The notes beneath the pieces are model-generated. The model was not told the origin of the DNA, did not search any database, and worked only from the letters and a program-made list of their open reading frames with translations. Source: CALAED01 sp937891035 (GTDB lineage Bacteria > Actinomycetota > Actinomycetes > Streptosporangiales > Streptosporangiaceae). Taken from it: 18,871 nucleotides of DNA. Below, piece by piece: positions 1-7,279 of the stretch. The DNA is taken from positions 1 to 18,871 of the forward strand of contig DASQSZ010000078.1 of NCBI GenBank assembly GCA_035642125.1, read 5' to 3'. The position numbers were made by a program, and so were the translations under genes. Numbering within the stretch: position 1 is the first letter of the stretch; each line of letters begins with the position of its first letter.

Positions 1-468
1 GTAGCCGCCCGTCGCCTCCTCGTCGGCGAGGAACGCCAGCACGATGTCGCGCGGGGGCCGCACCTCGCGTCGCGCCCAGTCGCGCACGACGGCGAGCGTC
101 ATCGCGCACGTCCCCTTCATGTCGACCGCGCCCCGGCCCCACACGCACCCGTCCTCGCCGATCTCGCCGGAGAAGGGATGCACCTTCCACTCCGCCGGAT
201 CCGCCGGAACGACATCGAGGTGCCCGTGTACCAGCAGCGCGGCCCGCCCCGGATCCGTCCCCGCCACCCTGGCCAGTACGGACGTACGCCCGGGCGCCGA
301 CTCCACGACGTGCGGCTCGATGCCGGCCTCGCCGAGCAGCCCGGCGACGTATTCGGCCGCCGGCCGCTCGCCGGCACTGTCTCCGCCGCCCCGGTTGGTG
401 GTGTCGAAGCGGATGAGGTCGCTACAGATCCGCCCCGCCTCGTCCGCCGCCTCGATCGCCTGCTCCAC
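1..468 (-). CDS. M20-family metallopeptidase, N-terminal part (cut by window edge)
   Basis: The 156 visible codons are the start of a zinc/cobalt-dependent M20 peptidase-type hydrolase (ArgE/DapE/CPG2 group), which cleaves an amide bond in small peptides or N-acyl amino acids. The conserved metal-site motifs are present in order: HGHLDVVP (about residues 80-87, first His ligand and Asp), GRGAVDMKG (about 112-120, bridging Asp) and LADEEATGG near the visible end (catalytic Glu pair). The start is a GTG at 468-466, preceded by GGAGGGG with good spacing; the reading frame runs open to base 1. The metal-binding C-terminal half and dimerisation domain lie outside the window, so substrate cannot be judged. 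The wording RFDTTNRGGG near the N-terminus resembles the general 'M20/M25/M40 hydrolase' proteins of actinomycetes rather than a named biosynthetic ArgE or DapE. Confidence 0.9.
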   Translation of the reverse strand, partial: MEQAIEAADEAGRICSDLIRFDTTNRGGGDSAGERPAAEYVAGLLGEAGIEPHVVESAPGRTSVLARVAGTDPGRAALLVHGHLDVVPADPAEWKVHPFSGEIGEDGCVWGRGAVDMKGTCAMTLAVVRDWARREVRPPRDIVLAFLADEEATGGY

Positions 469-887
469 TGACCCCTCCGTCGTCAAGATCCGGTCTGCGT
501 GTCTACCAGGCGGCCGAACCCATCGCCAGGTGGGCGCGCCCACGGCGGCCGTATACAGCACGATTCCCTCGACCTCGTCGATCGCGGTACCGCTCTGCCG
601 GCGTTGACCGTATCCGGACAGCGACTCCGGACGTCCAGGACGGCGGCCGCGGCGAACAGATGGCGGAGGGGCACCCGGTCAAACCTTCCGGGCGGCCGTC
701 CGTGACGCGGCCGCCACGACCGTCTGTCTCCTCCACCCCCGAAGAGCGGGCCCGGGATCTCTCCGCCCGGGTCCGCTCGCCCAACAGCCGGCCGTGTGGC
801 GGAACCGAAACTAAGGTGGTGACGGCTGGTCCCCCGCCCGTTCAGCGAGGGCTTGCTGCGTCCAGCCCAGCCGCCGGCGGCGGCCGC
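469..887. other. Intergenic stretch without a convincing gene
   Basis: About 420 bases between the M20 peptidase start and the end of the Xre-deformylase gene. Open frames exist on both strands but have no family resemblance, no good ribosome-binding site and overlap each other, so I treat them as chance frames in GC-rich DNA. The clear structure here is the hairpin at 744-778. The M20 gene's promoter should lie between that hairpin and 468; TGTATACGG on the minus strand near 553 is a possible -10 but I see no matching -35. Confidence 0.6.
744..778 (-). terminator. Strong hairpin downstream of the Xre-deformylase gene
   Basis: Inverted repeat of 13 bases with one mismatch (GAGCGGGCCCGGG at 744-756 against CCCGGGTCCGCTC at 766-778), loop of 9 bases. 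It lies about 110 bases past the stop of the minus-strand Xre-deformylase gene and before the M20 gene, so it probably ends the former transcript. There is no U-tract, which is common for actinomycete terminators. Confidence 0.55.
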
Positions 888-2369
888 TTACCGGGGTGGG
901 CCGTAAGTCCAGGGCAGGCCGACCCCCTTGTACTCCCTGACGCTGATCGGCTTCACTCCGGGGCTCATGCGGTCGAGGTAGAGCCGCCCGTAGAGATGAT
1001 CGACCTCATGCGCGACGAGCCTGGCCAGGCCGTCGGAGAACACGCTGATGACCGGCTCGCCGGTGACGGCGGTGTGTTCGACCTCCAGCCTTCGCGCCCT
1101 GCGGACTAACCCCCTGACGTCGAAGAAGGACAGGCATCCCTCGTACTGCTCGTCGGACTCCTCCGATTCGTCGATGACGCGCGGATTGAGCAGCACGATC
1201 GGCTCCGCCTCATCGCCGGGCGGCTGCACGATCGCCACGCCCCTGCTCACCCCGATTTGCGGCGCGGCCAGGCCCATCCCCTTGCCGAACACGTGGTGCT
1301 CGCGGACGCGATGCATGGCGGTCAGCAGCTCATCTATCAGCTCGGCGGCGGCCGCGGCCTGCTCGGGCAGCCGGAACGGCTCGGCGTACGCGGCCAGCAC
1401 GGGAGCGCCTCGCTGGACGATCCCGGCGGCCTTCATCCGATCGCTGGCCAGCCGGAGATCCGACCCGCCTGCGCCGGGCTCGTCCCGGCCCCGGAACCTC
1501 CATTCGAGCCGGTAGCGGGCATTGAGCGGCGGATCGACCGTCGACCAGTCGAACACCTCGGTGTCGTCCTCGCCGCGGCGCGTGATCGGCGTCGGGAGCG
1601 GCGTGGCCTCGGCGGTGGCCGACGTGTAGGTGCCCCACACCGTCGCCGCGAGTTCGGCCGGGAAGACCAGGCGCACCGACAGCTGGACGGTGGGCAGACG
1701 TACGGCCCGCTGGAACCACGCCCCCCACTTGTCGTCGCCGACGGTGTAGGCGTACTCGAGCTGAGAGCGCTCCCCCGGATAGAGCGGAAAGCGGCCTCGA
1801 TCGTTTTCGAAACAGAGCCAGACCTCTTTGAACGAGTCCCGGTCGAGCTTGACCTTCCAGCTCATCGGCTCGCCGTTGCAGCGAGCGGTGAGCCCTAACT
1901 CCTCGAAGGTGAGCGGGCGCTGCCGGTAGAGCCGGTTGGACGCGTCCGGATCCCCCGGATGCCGGTCGACCGACACCCGCACCAGGTAGCGGGTGACCGG
2001 ATCGGGCCCCGTATTGACGATGCGGCGGCGCATGATCGCCCGGAACGTACGACCGTCATAGCGGAGTTCGGCGTCGTCGTGCTCGACGAGCAGCCCGCCG
2101 GATCCGCGCGGCGTGACCTTGGCGGGGTGCTCGCCCCCCGCGACGCCGCCGGTCGCCTGCCACGCTCGCCAGATCTCACCGCCCGCGTCCAGCGCGACTT
2201 CGGCCTTGCGGGCGAAGTCTAAGGACGCCGGATGCCGTCCGCTCTCGACGTGGGAGATGTAGGAGCGGTCGAACCCCATGGCGGTGGCCAGCGCCTGCTT
2301 GGTCAGCCGCCGGCGCGCACGCCACCTGGTGAGCACCTCACCGAACCCGGACGTGTCGGGACTACCCAT
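888..2369 (-). CDS. Xre-type HTH / beta-rich region / peptide deformylase fusion protein
   Basis: A 493-residue protein in three parts. Residues 8-62 form a Xre-like helix-turn-helix (LTKQALATAMGFDRSYISHV, then ESGRHPAS). Residues about 95-295 are beta-rich with no domain I can name. Residues about 310-493 are a peptide deformylase domain with all three metal-site motifs: GMGLAAPQ (364-371), EGCLS (410-414, Cys412 ligand) and HEVDH (454-458, His454, Glu455, His458). Deformylases remove the N-formyl group from nascent proteins and are normally about 170-200 residues, so the first 300 residues are extra. I prefer the ATG at 2369; an in-frame TTG at 2378 would add three residues. The catalytic residues being intact suggests an active metallohydrolase, but a regulatory role (DNA binding gated by the C-terminal domain) is as likely as housekeeping deformylation. 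It is transcribed divergently from a small unrecognised gene. Confidence 0.88.
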   Translation of the reverse strand: MGSPDTSGFGEVLTRWRARRRLTKQALATAMGFDRSYISHVESGRHPASLDFARKAEVALDAGGEIWRAWQATGGVAGGEHPAKVTPRGSGGLLVEHDDAELRYDGRTFRAIMRRRIVNTGPDPVTRYLVRVSVDRHPGDPDASNRLYRQRPLTFEELGLTARCNGEPMSWKVKLDRDSFKEVWLCFENDRGRFPLYPGERSQLEYAYTVGDDKWGAWFQRAVRLPTVQLSVRLVFPAELAATVWGTYTSATAEATPLPTPITRRGEDDTEVFDWSTVDPPLNARYRLEWRFRGRDEPGAGGSDLRLASDRMKAAGIVQRGAPVLAAYAEPFRLPEQAAAAAELIDELLTAMHRVREHHVFGKGMGLAAPQIGVSRGVAIVQPPGDEAEPIVLLNPRVIDESEESDEQYEGCLSFFDVRGLVRRARRLEVEHTAVTGEPVISVFSDGLARLVAHEVDHLYGRLYLDRMSPGVKPISVREYKGVGLPWTYGPPR

Positions 2370-2520
2370 TGGCGTCAACCCTGGAGGACGCGTGAATACG
2401 TGAATGAACCGTGAATGACTCTATCTCACTGTTTTATCACTCTGTAGTTACGTGATTACTTGACTGGTGACCGCTCAGGCTCTGTCAACGCGTCAAGGCC
2501 GGCAAAGGAATCCCGAGAGC
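2370..2520. promoter_or_regulatory. AT-rich divergent control region with repeats, possible Xre operator
   Basis: This spacer separates two divergent genes and is much richer in A/T than its surroundings. It holds three copies of CGTGAAT (2391-2397, 2399-2405, 2410-2416) and a variant CGTGATT (2451-2457) that lies in an imperfect 16-base palindrome centred on ACGT (2444-2459, 12 of 16 positions symmetric). A perfect TTGACA on the minus strand (2488-2483) and TTGACT on the plus strand (2460-2465) could be -35 elements, but I find no good -10 at the right distance for either. Autoregulation by the adjacent Xre domain is an inference. Confidence 0.4.
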
Positions 2521-2814
2521 ATGATCGATACGTGCGCTCAAATTGAGGACCACCTCGAACTTCTCGCCCAGGAGCTCGTCTCCCACGAAACCCTCGAGAC
2601 CCGGATCGTGCGGCGCGGGAGCGGCCCGCCCTACCTGCGCGTCGTCTCCAAAGAGAGCCCTGGGCTGCAGGAGACCATCACCTGCGAAACCATGGCGGAC
2701 TGCCACACCGTGATCTACCGATGGTCCTGGGGTCAAGAGATCTCCGGCGCGACGCTCACCGAAAAGGCTCGGTGCATCGCGTACGTGCTCCACGCCGATC
2801 CGAACCGAATGTGA
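2521..2814 (+). CDS. Small protein of unknown function, divergent from the Xre-deformylase
   Basis: A 97-residue protein I do not recognise with certainty. Its N-terminus (MIDTCAQIEDHLELLAQEL) looks like an amphipathic helix; the middle contains PPYLRVVSKESPGLQETI, probably beta strands, followed by YRWSWGQEI and a final helix ending IAYVLHADP. No signal peptide or membrane segment. Actinomycete genomes carry many small proteins with this helix, L-R-V, W-S-W-G pattern close to Xre regulators, but I know no proven function. Start choice: an in-frame GTG at 2467 has no ribosome-binding site and would lie in the control region; ATG 2521 has AAAGGA eleven bases upstream, a little far but better. 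Its position next to the Xre fusion suggests co-regulation or partnership. Confidence 0.65.
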   Translation: MIDTCAQIEDHLELLAQELVSHETLETRIVRRGSGPPYLRVVSKESPGLQETITCETMADCHTVIYRWSWGQEISGATLTEKARCIAYVLHADPNRM

Positions 2815-2889
2815 CGTCCGCGATGAGCGCCGCCGTGGATTGTGGGCTCCGGACCCCTTGCCCGTCCACGGCGGCGCCCACCGCGGACG
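2815..2889. terminator. Bidirectional two-tier hairpin between convergent genes
   Basis: Two nested perfect stems: outer 8 bp (CGTCCGCG 2815-2822 with CGCGGACG 2882-2889) and inner 13 bp (GCGCCGCCGTGGA 2827-2839 with TCCACGGCGGCGC 2865-2877), separated by a symmetric 4 x 4 internal loop. It begins directly after the stop of the small plus-strand gene and ends two bases before the stop of the minus-strand C39 gene, so it fits termination of both converging transcripts. No U-tract. Confidence 0.8.
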
Positions 2890-2891
2890 GC

Positions 2892-4190
2892 TTACCAGTT
2901 GGGAGTCAGGCCGGGCACGTGCGGGGGCAGCGGGCGGGACTTCGGATGGATGACGTAGACGACGCCGCCGGTGCTGCGCTGCCACACTTTCTCGAACGCC
3001 GCCCGCGGGTAGACGCGGCGGACGGCGTCGTTGGACGGCGAGGCGGGGTCATTGGCGATGACGTCGCCCGTGCGGGTGAAGCCGATGATCACCATCAGGT
3101 GGCCGTTCGTGCTGTAGCCGGCGCCCGGTAGCTCTTCGGCCTGGAAGGACTGCGACGTGACGATCGGGATCCCGGCGCGGATGAACCGTTCGAGCTCGGT
3201 CAGCGAGCGCAGCCGGGTGACGAAGCCGTCGAGCCCGAACCGGCCGGCGTAGGCGGTGTTGAACGGCCAGTTCCCGGCGCCCTCATAGGCGTAGTCGTAG
3301 GTGTGGCGGGCGGCGTGGTCGACCCAGGGGTCGGCATACGACGGGTCCACCCACGCGTAATCGGCCGGGCTCGGCCCGCGCCCGTACGCGGCGACGACCA
3401 TCGACGTCGAGGTCGGGCTGCACCACGCCTCTCCGCCGCCGTCCCACTGCGGGTACTCGCCCTTGTGGATCTCCTGGGAGTACCGCGGGACGTTGAGCTC
3501 GATGCCCCACGCGCCACCGGAGGGGCTGACCGGGAACTCGTCGCGGTCCGGGATCGCCGACGCGAACGCGCCCAGCGTGCGCACGATCGGCGCGGCGCCC
3601 GTGCCGGGCAGCCGGTAAAGGGTGACCCGCAGCTGGTAGGAGCTGATCGAAGTGCCGGTGGTTGACACGAACGTGTCGGTGAACACGGTGCCGTCGGCGT
3701 CCCGCTGGCCATTGACCGACGTACGGTGGATGTCGCCGTCGCCCTCGGCCCAGCGACCCATGACATACCACTTGGTGTCGCGTCCGGTGCTGGTGTGCGC
3801 CCGCATCTCCACCTGCAGCCAGCTGCCGGCCGGCGCCGCGGCTGTCCAGGAGGCGACCAGTTCGGTCGCGCCGAACCCGATCTGATGGACCGGCGATGTC
3901 CAGCGGGCGTACTCCCAGGTCTTCGTGGCGCCGCCGAACGGATCGGCGTATTCGAACGTGCCGGCGGCGTGCCGGAAGCGCAGCGTGGCGGCCCCGGCCG
4001 TCCCCTCGTCGCCACCCTGCGCGAAGCTCCGCCAGCGGTGGTACTCGATGGGCGCGGCCGCCGCCGCGGCGGCCGCGACGGCGGGCGCGGGCGCCGCGGC
4101 GGGTTCGGCGCGCGCGGCCGACGGGACGAAGGCCAGCGTCAGCGCGACGCCGGCGGCCGCGGCGGCCAGGGTCAGGAGAGGTCTTCTCAT
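2892..4190 (-). CDS. Secreted C39-like (papain-fold) cysteine peptidase
   Basis: A 432-residue exported protein. Residues 1-28 are a signal peptide (MRRPLL, a long hydrophobic Ala/Leu run, then ARA before EP), followed by an Ala-rich stretch to about residue 46. Residues about 50-215 form a beta-rich N-terminal region; residues about 232-415 match the Peptidase_C39_2 type: VPRYSQ (Gln239, oxyanion), EAWCSPTSTSMV (Cys257 nucleophile), GHLMVIIGF (His364) and IANDPA (Asp381). Such proteins are annotated as C39-family peptidases; most have unknown substrates. Unlike the bacteriocin-processing C39 domains there is no ABC transporter fused. Start ATG 4190 has AGGAGGAAA seven bases upstream. It lies 20 bases after the stop of the last importer gene with no terminator between, so it is likely cotranscribed with the peptide importer and could supply or trim peptides outside the cell. 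Confidence 0.85.
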   Translation of the reverse strand: MRRPLLTLAAAAAGVALTLAFVPSAARAEPAAAPAPAVAAAAAAAAPIEYHRWRSFAQGGDEGTAGAATLRFRHAAGTFEYADPFGGATKTWEYARWTSPVHQIGFGATELVASWTAAAPAGSWLQVEMRAHTSTGRDTKWYVMGRWAEGDGDIHRTSVNGQRDADGTVFTDTFVSTTGTSISSYQLRVTLYRLPGTGAAPIVRTLGAFASAIPDRDEFPVSPSGGAWGIELNVPRYSQEIHKGEYPQWDGGGEAWCSPTSTSMVVAAYGRGPSPADYAWVDPSYADPWVDHAARHTYDYAYEGAGNWPFNTAYAGRFGLDGFVTRLRSLTELERFIRAGIPIVTSQSFQAEELPGAGYSTNGHLMVIIGFTRTGDVIANDPASPSNDAVRRVYPRAAFEKVWQRSTGGVVYVIHPKSRPLPPHVPGLTPNW

Positions 4191-4210
4191 GGCTTTCCTC
4201 CTGCTAGGGG

Positions 4211-5287
4211 CTAAGCGGGCTTAGCGGCGTTCTCGGCGGCGTGGTGGCAGGCGCTCGGATGCGCGGAACCATCCCGTACGACGAGCGCGGGCTCCTCGGC
4301 GGCGCAAATGTCGGTGGCCTGCCGGCAACGGGTGCGGAACCGGCAGCCGGACGGCGGGCTGATCGGGCTCGGCACGTCGCCCTCGAGGACGAGCCGCCGT
4401 CGCGGGCCCCGACCGCACGCATCGCGCTCGCGCCGCGACGGCGGGGACGGCACGGGGACGGCCGACAGCAGCGCCTGCGTGTACGGGTGGGTCGGGTGCT
4501 CGTAGATCTCTTCCTCGGTCCCCGTCTCGACGATCTTGCCGAGGTACATCACCGCGACCCGCTCCGAGATGTGTCGTACCACCGCCAGGTCATGAGCGAT
4601 GAAGATGTACGAAAGGCCGTACTCGCGCTGCAGGTCGGCGAGCAGGTTCATGACCTGGGCCTGTACGGACACGTCGAGGGCCGAGACCGGCTCGTCGCAG
4701 ATGATGACGTCGGGCCGCAACGCGAGCGCCCGCGCGATGCCGATCCGCTGCCGCTGCCCGCCGGAGAACTGGTGTGGGTAGCGGCGCGCGTGGTCCGGGT
4801 CCAGGCCGACGACCTCCAGCAACTCGCGCACCTTGGCCCGCCGGTCGCCGCGCGGCGCGACGTCCCTGTGGATCGCGAACGGCTCCCCGACGATGTCGCC
4901 TACGGTCATCCGCGGGTTGAGCGAGGTGTACGGGTCTTGCAGCACCATCTGGACGCGGCGGCGCAGCCGGCGCAGCTCGGCCCGCCGCAGCCGGAAGATG
5001 TCGCGGCCCTCGAAGAGCACGGTGCCGGACGTCGGCCGCTCCACCGCCATCAGCAGCTTGGCCAGCGTGGTCTTACCGCACCCCGACTCGCCCACGAGCC
5101 CCAGCGTGGCACCCTTGGCCAGCTCGAACGACACGCCATCGACGGCCTTGACCTCACCGATCCGCTGCTTGACCACGATGCCGCGGGTCAACGGGAAATG
5201 CTTGACCAGGTTCCGGACCTCGATGATGGCGCCACCGGGTTCGGCGTGGTCGGCGTGGTCGGGGTGTTCACGATGTTCGGACGGCAT
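4211..5287 (-). CDS. Peptide ABC transporter ATP-binding protein, DppF/OppF type
   Basis: A 358-residue cytoplasmic ATPase of a Dpp/Opp (peptide/nickel) importer. Visible motifs: Walker A GESGCGKTT (66-74), Q-loop LQDPY (116-120), signature SGGQRQ (175-180), Walker B VIICDEP (194-200) and H-loop His232. The C-terminal oligopeptide-transporter extension is present (HPTHPYTQALL and the Cys-containing RTRCRQATDIC region). An Arg-rich insert between the SAVPVP segment and LEGDVPSP is slightly longer than usual. The start ATG 5287 lies 20 bases inside the preceding ATPase gene, so translation is probably coupled. It would pair with the DppD-type ATPase as a heterodimer that powers import of peptides bound by the lipoprotein at the operon's head. 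Substrate could instead be another oligopeptide-like solute; family resemblance alone does not settle it. Confidence 0.93.
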   Translation of the reverse strand: MPSEHREHPDHADHAEPGGAIIEVRNLVKHFPLTRGIVVKQRIGEVKAVDGVSFELAKGATLGLVGESGCGKTTLAKLLMAVERPTSGTVLFEGRDIFRLRRAELRRLRRRVQMVLQDPYTSLNPRMTVGDIVGEPFAIHRDVAPRGDRRAKVRELLEVVGLDPDHARRYPHQFSGGQRQRIGIARALALRPDVIICDEPVSALDVSVQAQVMNLLADLQREYGLSYIFIAHDLAVVRHISERVAVMYLGKIVETGTEEEIYEHPTHPYTQALLSAVPVPSPPSRRERDACGRGPRRRLVLEGDVPSPISPPSGCRFRTRCRQATDICAAEEPALVVRDGSAHPSACHHAAENAAKPA

Positions 5288-6314
5288 CGGGCAGCACCTC
5301 CTCGGCGTAGTGGCAGGCGCTGCGCCGCGCCGCTTCGTCCCGCTCCGCGACCGTGCGCAGCTCGGGGACTTCCGTCGCGCACCGCTCGCGACCGCGGGCG
5401 CGCGGGCAGCGCGGGTGGAACGGGCAGCCCGGCGGGATCGCGGCCAGGCTTGGCGGCGATCCCGGGATCGGGATCAGCGCCGCGCTGCGCCGGTCCACCC
5501 GCGGCACCGAGGCCAGCAGCCCCTCGGTGTACGGGTGGGCCGGCCGGGCGTACAAGTCCTCGACGTACGCCTCCTCGACCGCGCGCCCCGCGTACATGAC
5601 GACGATCCGGTCGGCCACATCGGCGACCACGGCGAGGTCGTGGGTGATCAGGATCAATCCCATCGACAGCTCGTCCTGCAGCTCCGCCAGCAGCCGCATG
5701 ATCTGCGCCTGCACCGTGACGTCCAGCGCGGTCGTGGGCTCGTCGGCGATGAGCACGTCGGGGTCGAGGGCGAGCGCCATGGCGATCATCACCCGCTGCC
5801 GCATGCCGCCGGAGAACTGGTGCGGGTAGTCGCCGGCCCGCGCGGCGGCCGACGGGATGCGCACCCGGTCCAGCAGTTCGACCGCCCGCTCGCGCGCGGC
5901 CGACCGCCGCAGGCCGCGATGGACGCGGAGCATCTCGGCCACCTGGTCGCCCACCCTGTGCACCGGGTTCAGCGCGGACAGCGCGTCCTGGAAGATCATC
6001 GCGATCTTGGCGCCGCGGTACGTCCGGCGCCGCCTTTCCGGCAACGCGAGCAGGTTGGTGCCGCGGAACCGCACCTCGCCCTTGGTGATGAAGGCCGGCG
6101 GGCTGTCGAGCAGGCCCAGGACCGCCTGCGCGCTCACGCTCTTGCCGGACCCGGACTCGCCGAGGATGGCCAGCGTCTCGCCCTCGCGCAACTCGTACGA
6201 CAGGCCGTTAACGGCGTGCACCGTACGGCCGCGCGGACGGAACTCGACGTGCAGGTCATCGACCGCGAGCAGCGGCGCGCCTGGGGTCGGGTTCGGCGAG
6301 GCGGTCACGGTCAC
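5268..6314 (-). CDS. Peptide ABC transporter ATP-binding protein, DppD/OppD type
   Basis: A 348-residue ATPase, the first of the two in the operon. Motifs: Walker A GESGSGKS (52-59), Q-loop FQDALSALNP (from 108), signature FSGGMRQR (167-174), Walker B VLIADEP (187-193), H-loop His225, and the C-terminal oligopeptide extension with PPGCPFHPRCP. The frame is open far upstream into the permease gene, but that part has no similarity to anything; the true start is the GTG at 6314-6312, whose bases overlap the permease stop as GTGA. A second GTG two codons later (6308) is an equally possible start. The overlap of four bases upstream and 20 bases downstream shows tight translational coupling within the importer operon. 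Confidence 0.93.
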   Translation of the reverse strand: MTVTASPNPTPGAPLLAVDDLHVEFRPRGRTVHAVNGLSYELREGETLAILGESGSGKSVSAQAVLGLLDSPPAFITKGEVRFRGTNLLALPERRRRTYRGAKIAMIFQDALSALNPVHRVGDQVAEMLRVHRGLRRSAARERAVELLDRVRIPSAAARAGDYPHQFSGGMRQRVMIAMALALDPDVLIADEPTTALDVTVQAQIMRLLAELQDELSMGLILITHDLAVVADVADRIVVMYAGRAVEEAYVEDLYARPAHPYTEGLLASVPRVDRRSAALIPIPGSPPSLAAIPPGCPFHPRCPRARGRERCATEVPELRTVAERDEAARRSACHYAEEVLPDAVRTS

Positions 6315-7279
6315 CGCAGCCTCGGGTCGAGCGCGTCCCGTACGGCGTCGCCGAGCAGCAGGAAGCTCAGCACGGTCGCGGTCAGGAAGATCGCCGGATA
6401 GGCGAGCAGGTACGGATAGTCGACGAAGATGTTCTGGGCCTCCCTGAGCTGCAGGCCCCAGGAAACGGACGGGTACTGCAGCCCGACGCCGAGGAAGTCG
6501 AGGGTCGACTCGCTGCCGATGACGACGCCCACGTTGAGCGTCGCGAACACGAAGACCGGCGCGATCGCGTTCGGCAGGATGTGCCTGACCATGATCCGCA
6601 CGTCGCCGGCGCCGAGCATGCGCGCGGCCTGCACGTAGTCCGCGTCCCGCACGGCGATCACCTGTCCCCGCATCAGCCGCGTCATGCTGGTCCACCAGAA
6701 CAGCCCGAGCGCGAGCACGACCGCCCCGATGCCGTGCGCGGGGAACGCGGTGAGCACCACCAAGGCGCCGAGCAGCAGCGGCAGGCCGAAGAAGACGTCC
6801 GTGATCCGGGAGATCAGCGCGTCCAGCCAGCCGCCGTAGTGCCCGGACAGTGAGCCGAGCGTCACGGCGATGAGCAGCGACAGCGCGGTCACGGCGAACC
6901 CGATGACGATCGGCGCACGCGTCCCGTGCACGACCTGCGCCCAGTAGTCGCACCCGTGTACGTCCGTGCCGAACGGATGGTCGGCCCCGGAGAAGGGGTT
7001 CCACGACGCCGGCGGCCGCTTGGCGAACTGCACGTCGCACCGGTCGTTGGCCTCCCGGCTGGTGAACAGCCCGGGAAACGCCGCCATCAGGCTCATCACG
7101 AGCATGATCGCCATCGCGAGCCAGAAGATCGGACGCCGCCACAGGTCGCCCCAGGCGTCCCGCCACAACGATGCCGCCGCCCCGCCGCCGAGTTCTCCGC
7201 CCGCCACCGCGGTGGCGGCTGCGGGCACGGCGGCGCTCGGCTCGTCGCGCTCGCGTCTGATCGGCGGGGTCTCAGTCAT
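6311..7279 (-). CDS. Peptide ABC transporter permease, DppC/OppC type
   Basis: A 322-residue inner-membrane permease. After a hydrophilic N-terminal tail of about 50 residues there is a first membrane segment (FWLAMAIMLVMSLMAAF), a periplasm-side-like loop with HPFGTDVHGCDYW, which is characteristic of the DppC N-terminal region, and then the binding-protein-dependent transport domain with about five more segments. The coupling (EAA) motif is seen in ADYVQAARMLGAGDVRIMVR. The C-terminus reads DALDPRLR, as in typical DppC proteins. Start ATG 7279 overlaps the preceding permease gene by eight bases (ATGACTGA), and the stop overlaps the next gene by four. It forms the membrane channel together with the DppB-type partner. 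Confidence 0.93.
   Translation of the reverse strand: MTETPPIRRERDEPSAAVPAAATAVAGGELGGGAAASLWRDAWGDLWRRPIFWLAMAIMLVMSLMAAFPGLFTSREANDRCDVQFAKRPPASWNPFSGADHPFGTDVHGCDYWAQVVHGTRAPIVIGFAVTALSLLIAVTLGSLSGHYGGWLDALISRITDVFFGLPLLLGALVVLTAFPAHGIGAVVLALGLFWWTSMTRLMRGQVIAVRDADYVQAARMLGAGDVRIMVRHILPNAIAPVFVFATLNVGVVIGSESTLDFLGVGLQYPSVSWGLQLREAQNIFVDYPYLLAYPAIFLTATVLSFLLLGDAVRDALDPRLR

Noticed and set aside
483..784. Short minus-strand frames and a tRNA-like phrase (CCTGGTAGACACGCAG) between the M20 and Xre-deformylase genes
   Set aside because: No cloverleaf can be built around the phrase, and the frames lack ribosome-binding sites and family resemblance.
869..887. GCCGCCGGCGGC palindrome just past the Xre-deformylase stop as a terminator
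   Set aside because: A self-complementary GC run with no room for a loop; the hairpin at 744-778 is far better formed.
4241..6401. Two long plus-strand open frames (452 and 522 codons) opposite the importer ATPases
   Set aside because: Both lie antisense to ATPases with intact Walker motifs, are Arg/Pro/Ser-rich and match no family.
6315..7166. Upstream extension of the DppD-type ATPase frame to give a 632-residue protein
   Set aside because: The extra 284 residues are a frame-shifted reading of the DppC-type permease gene; the GTG overlapping the permease stop is the natural start.
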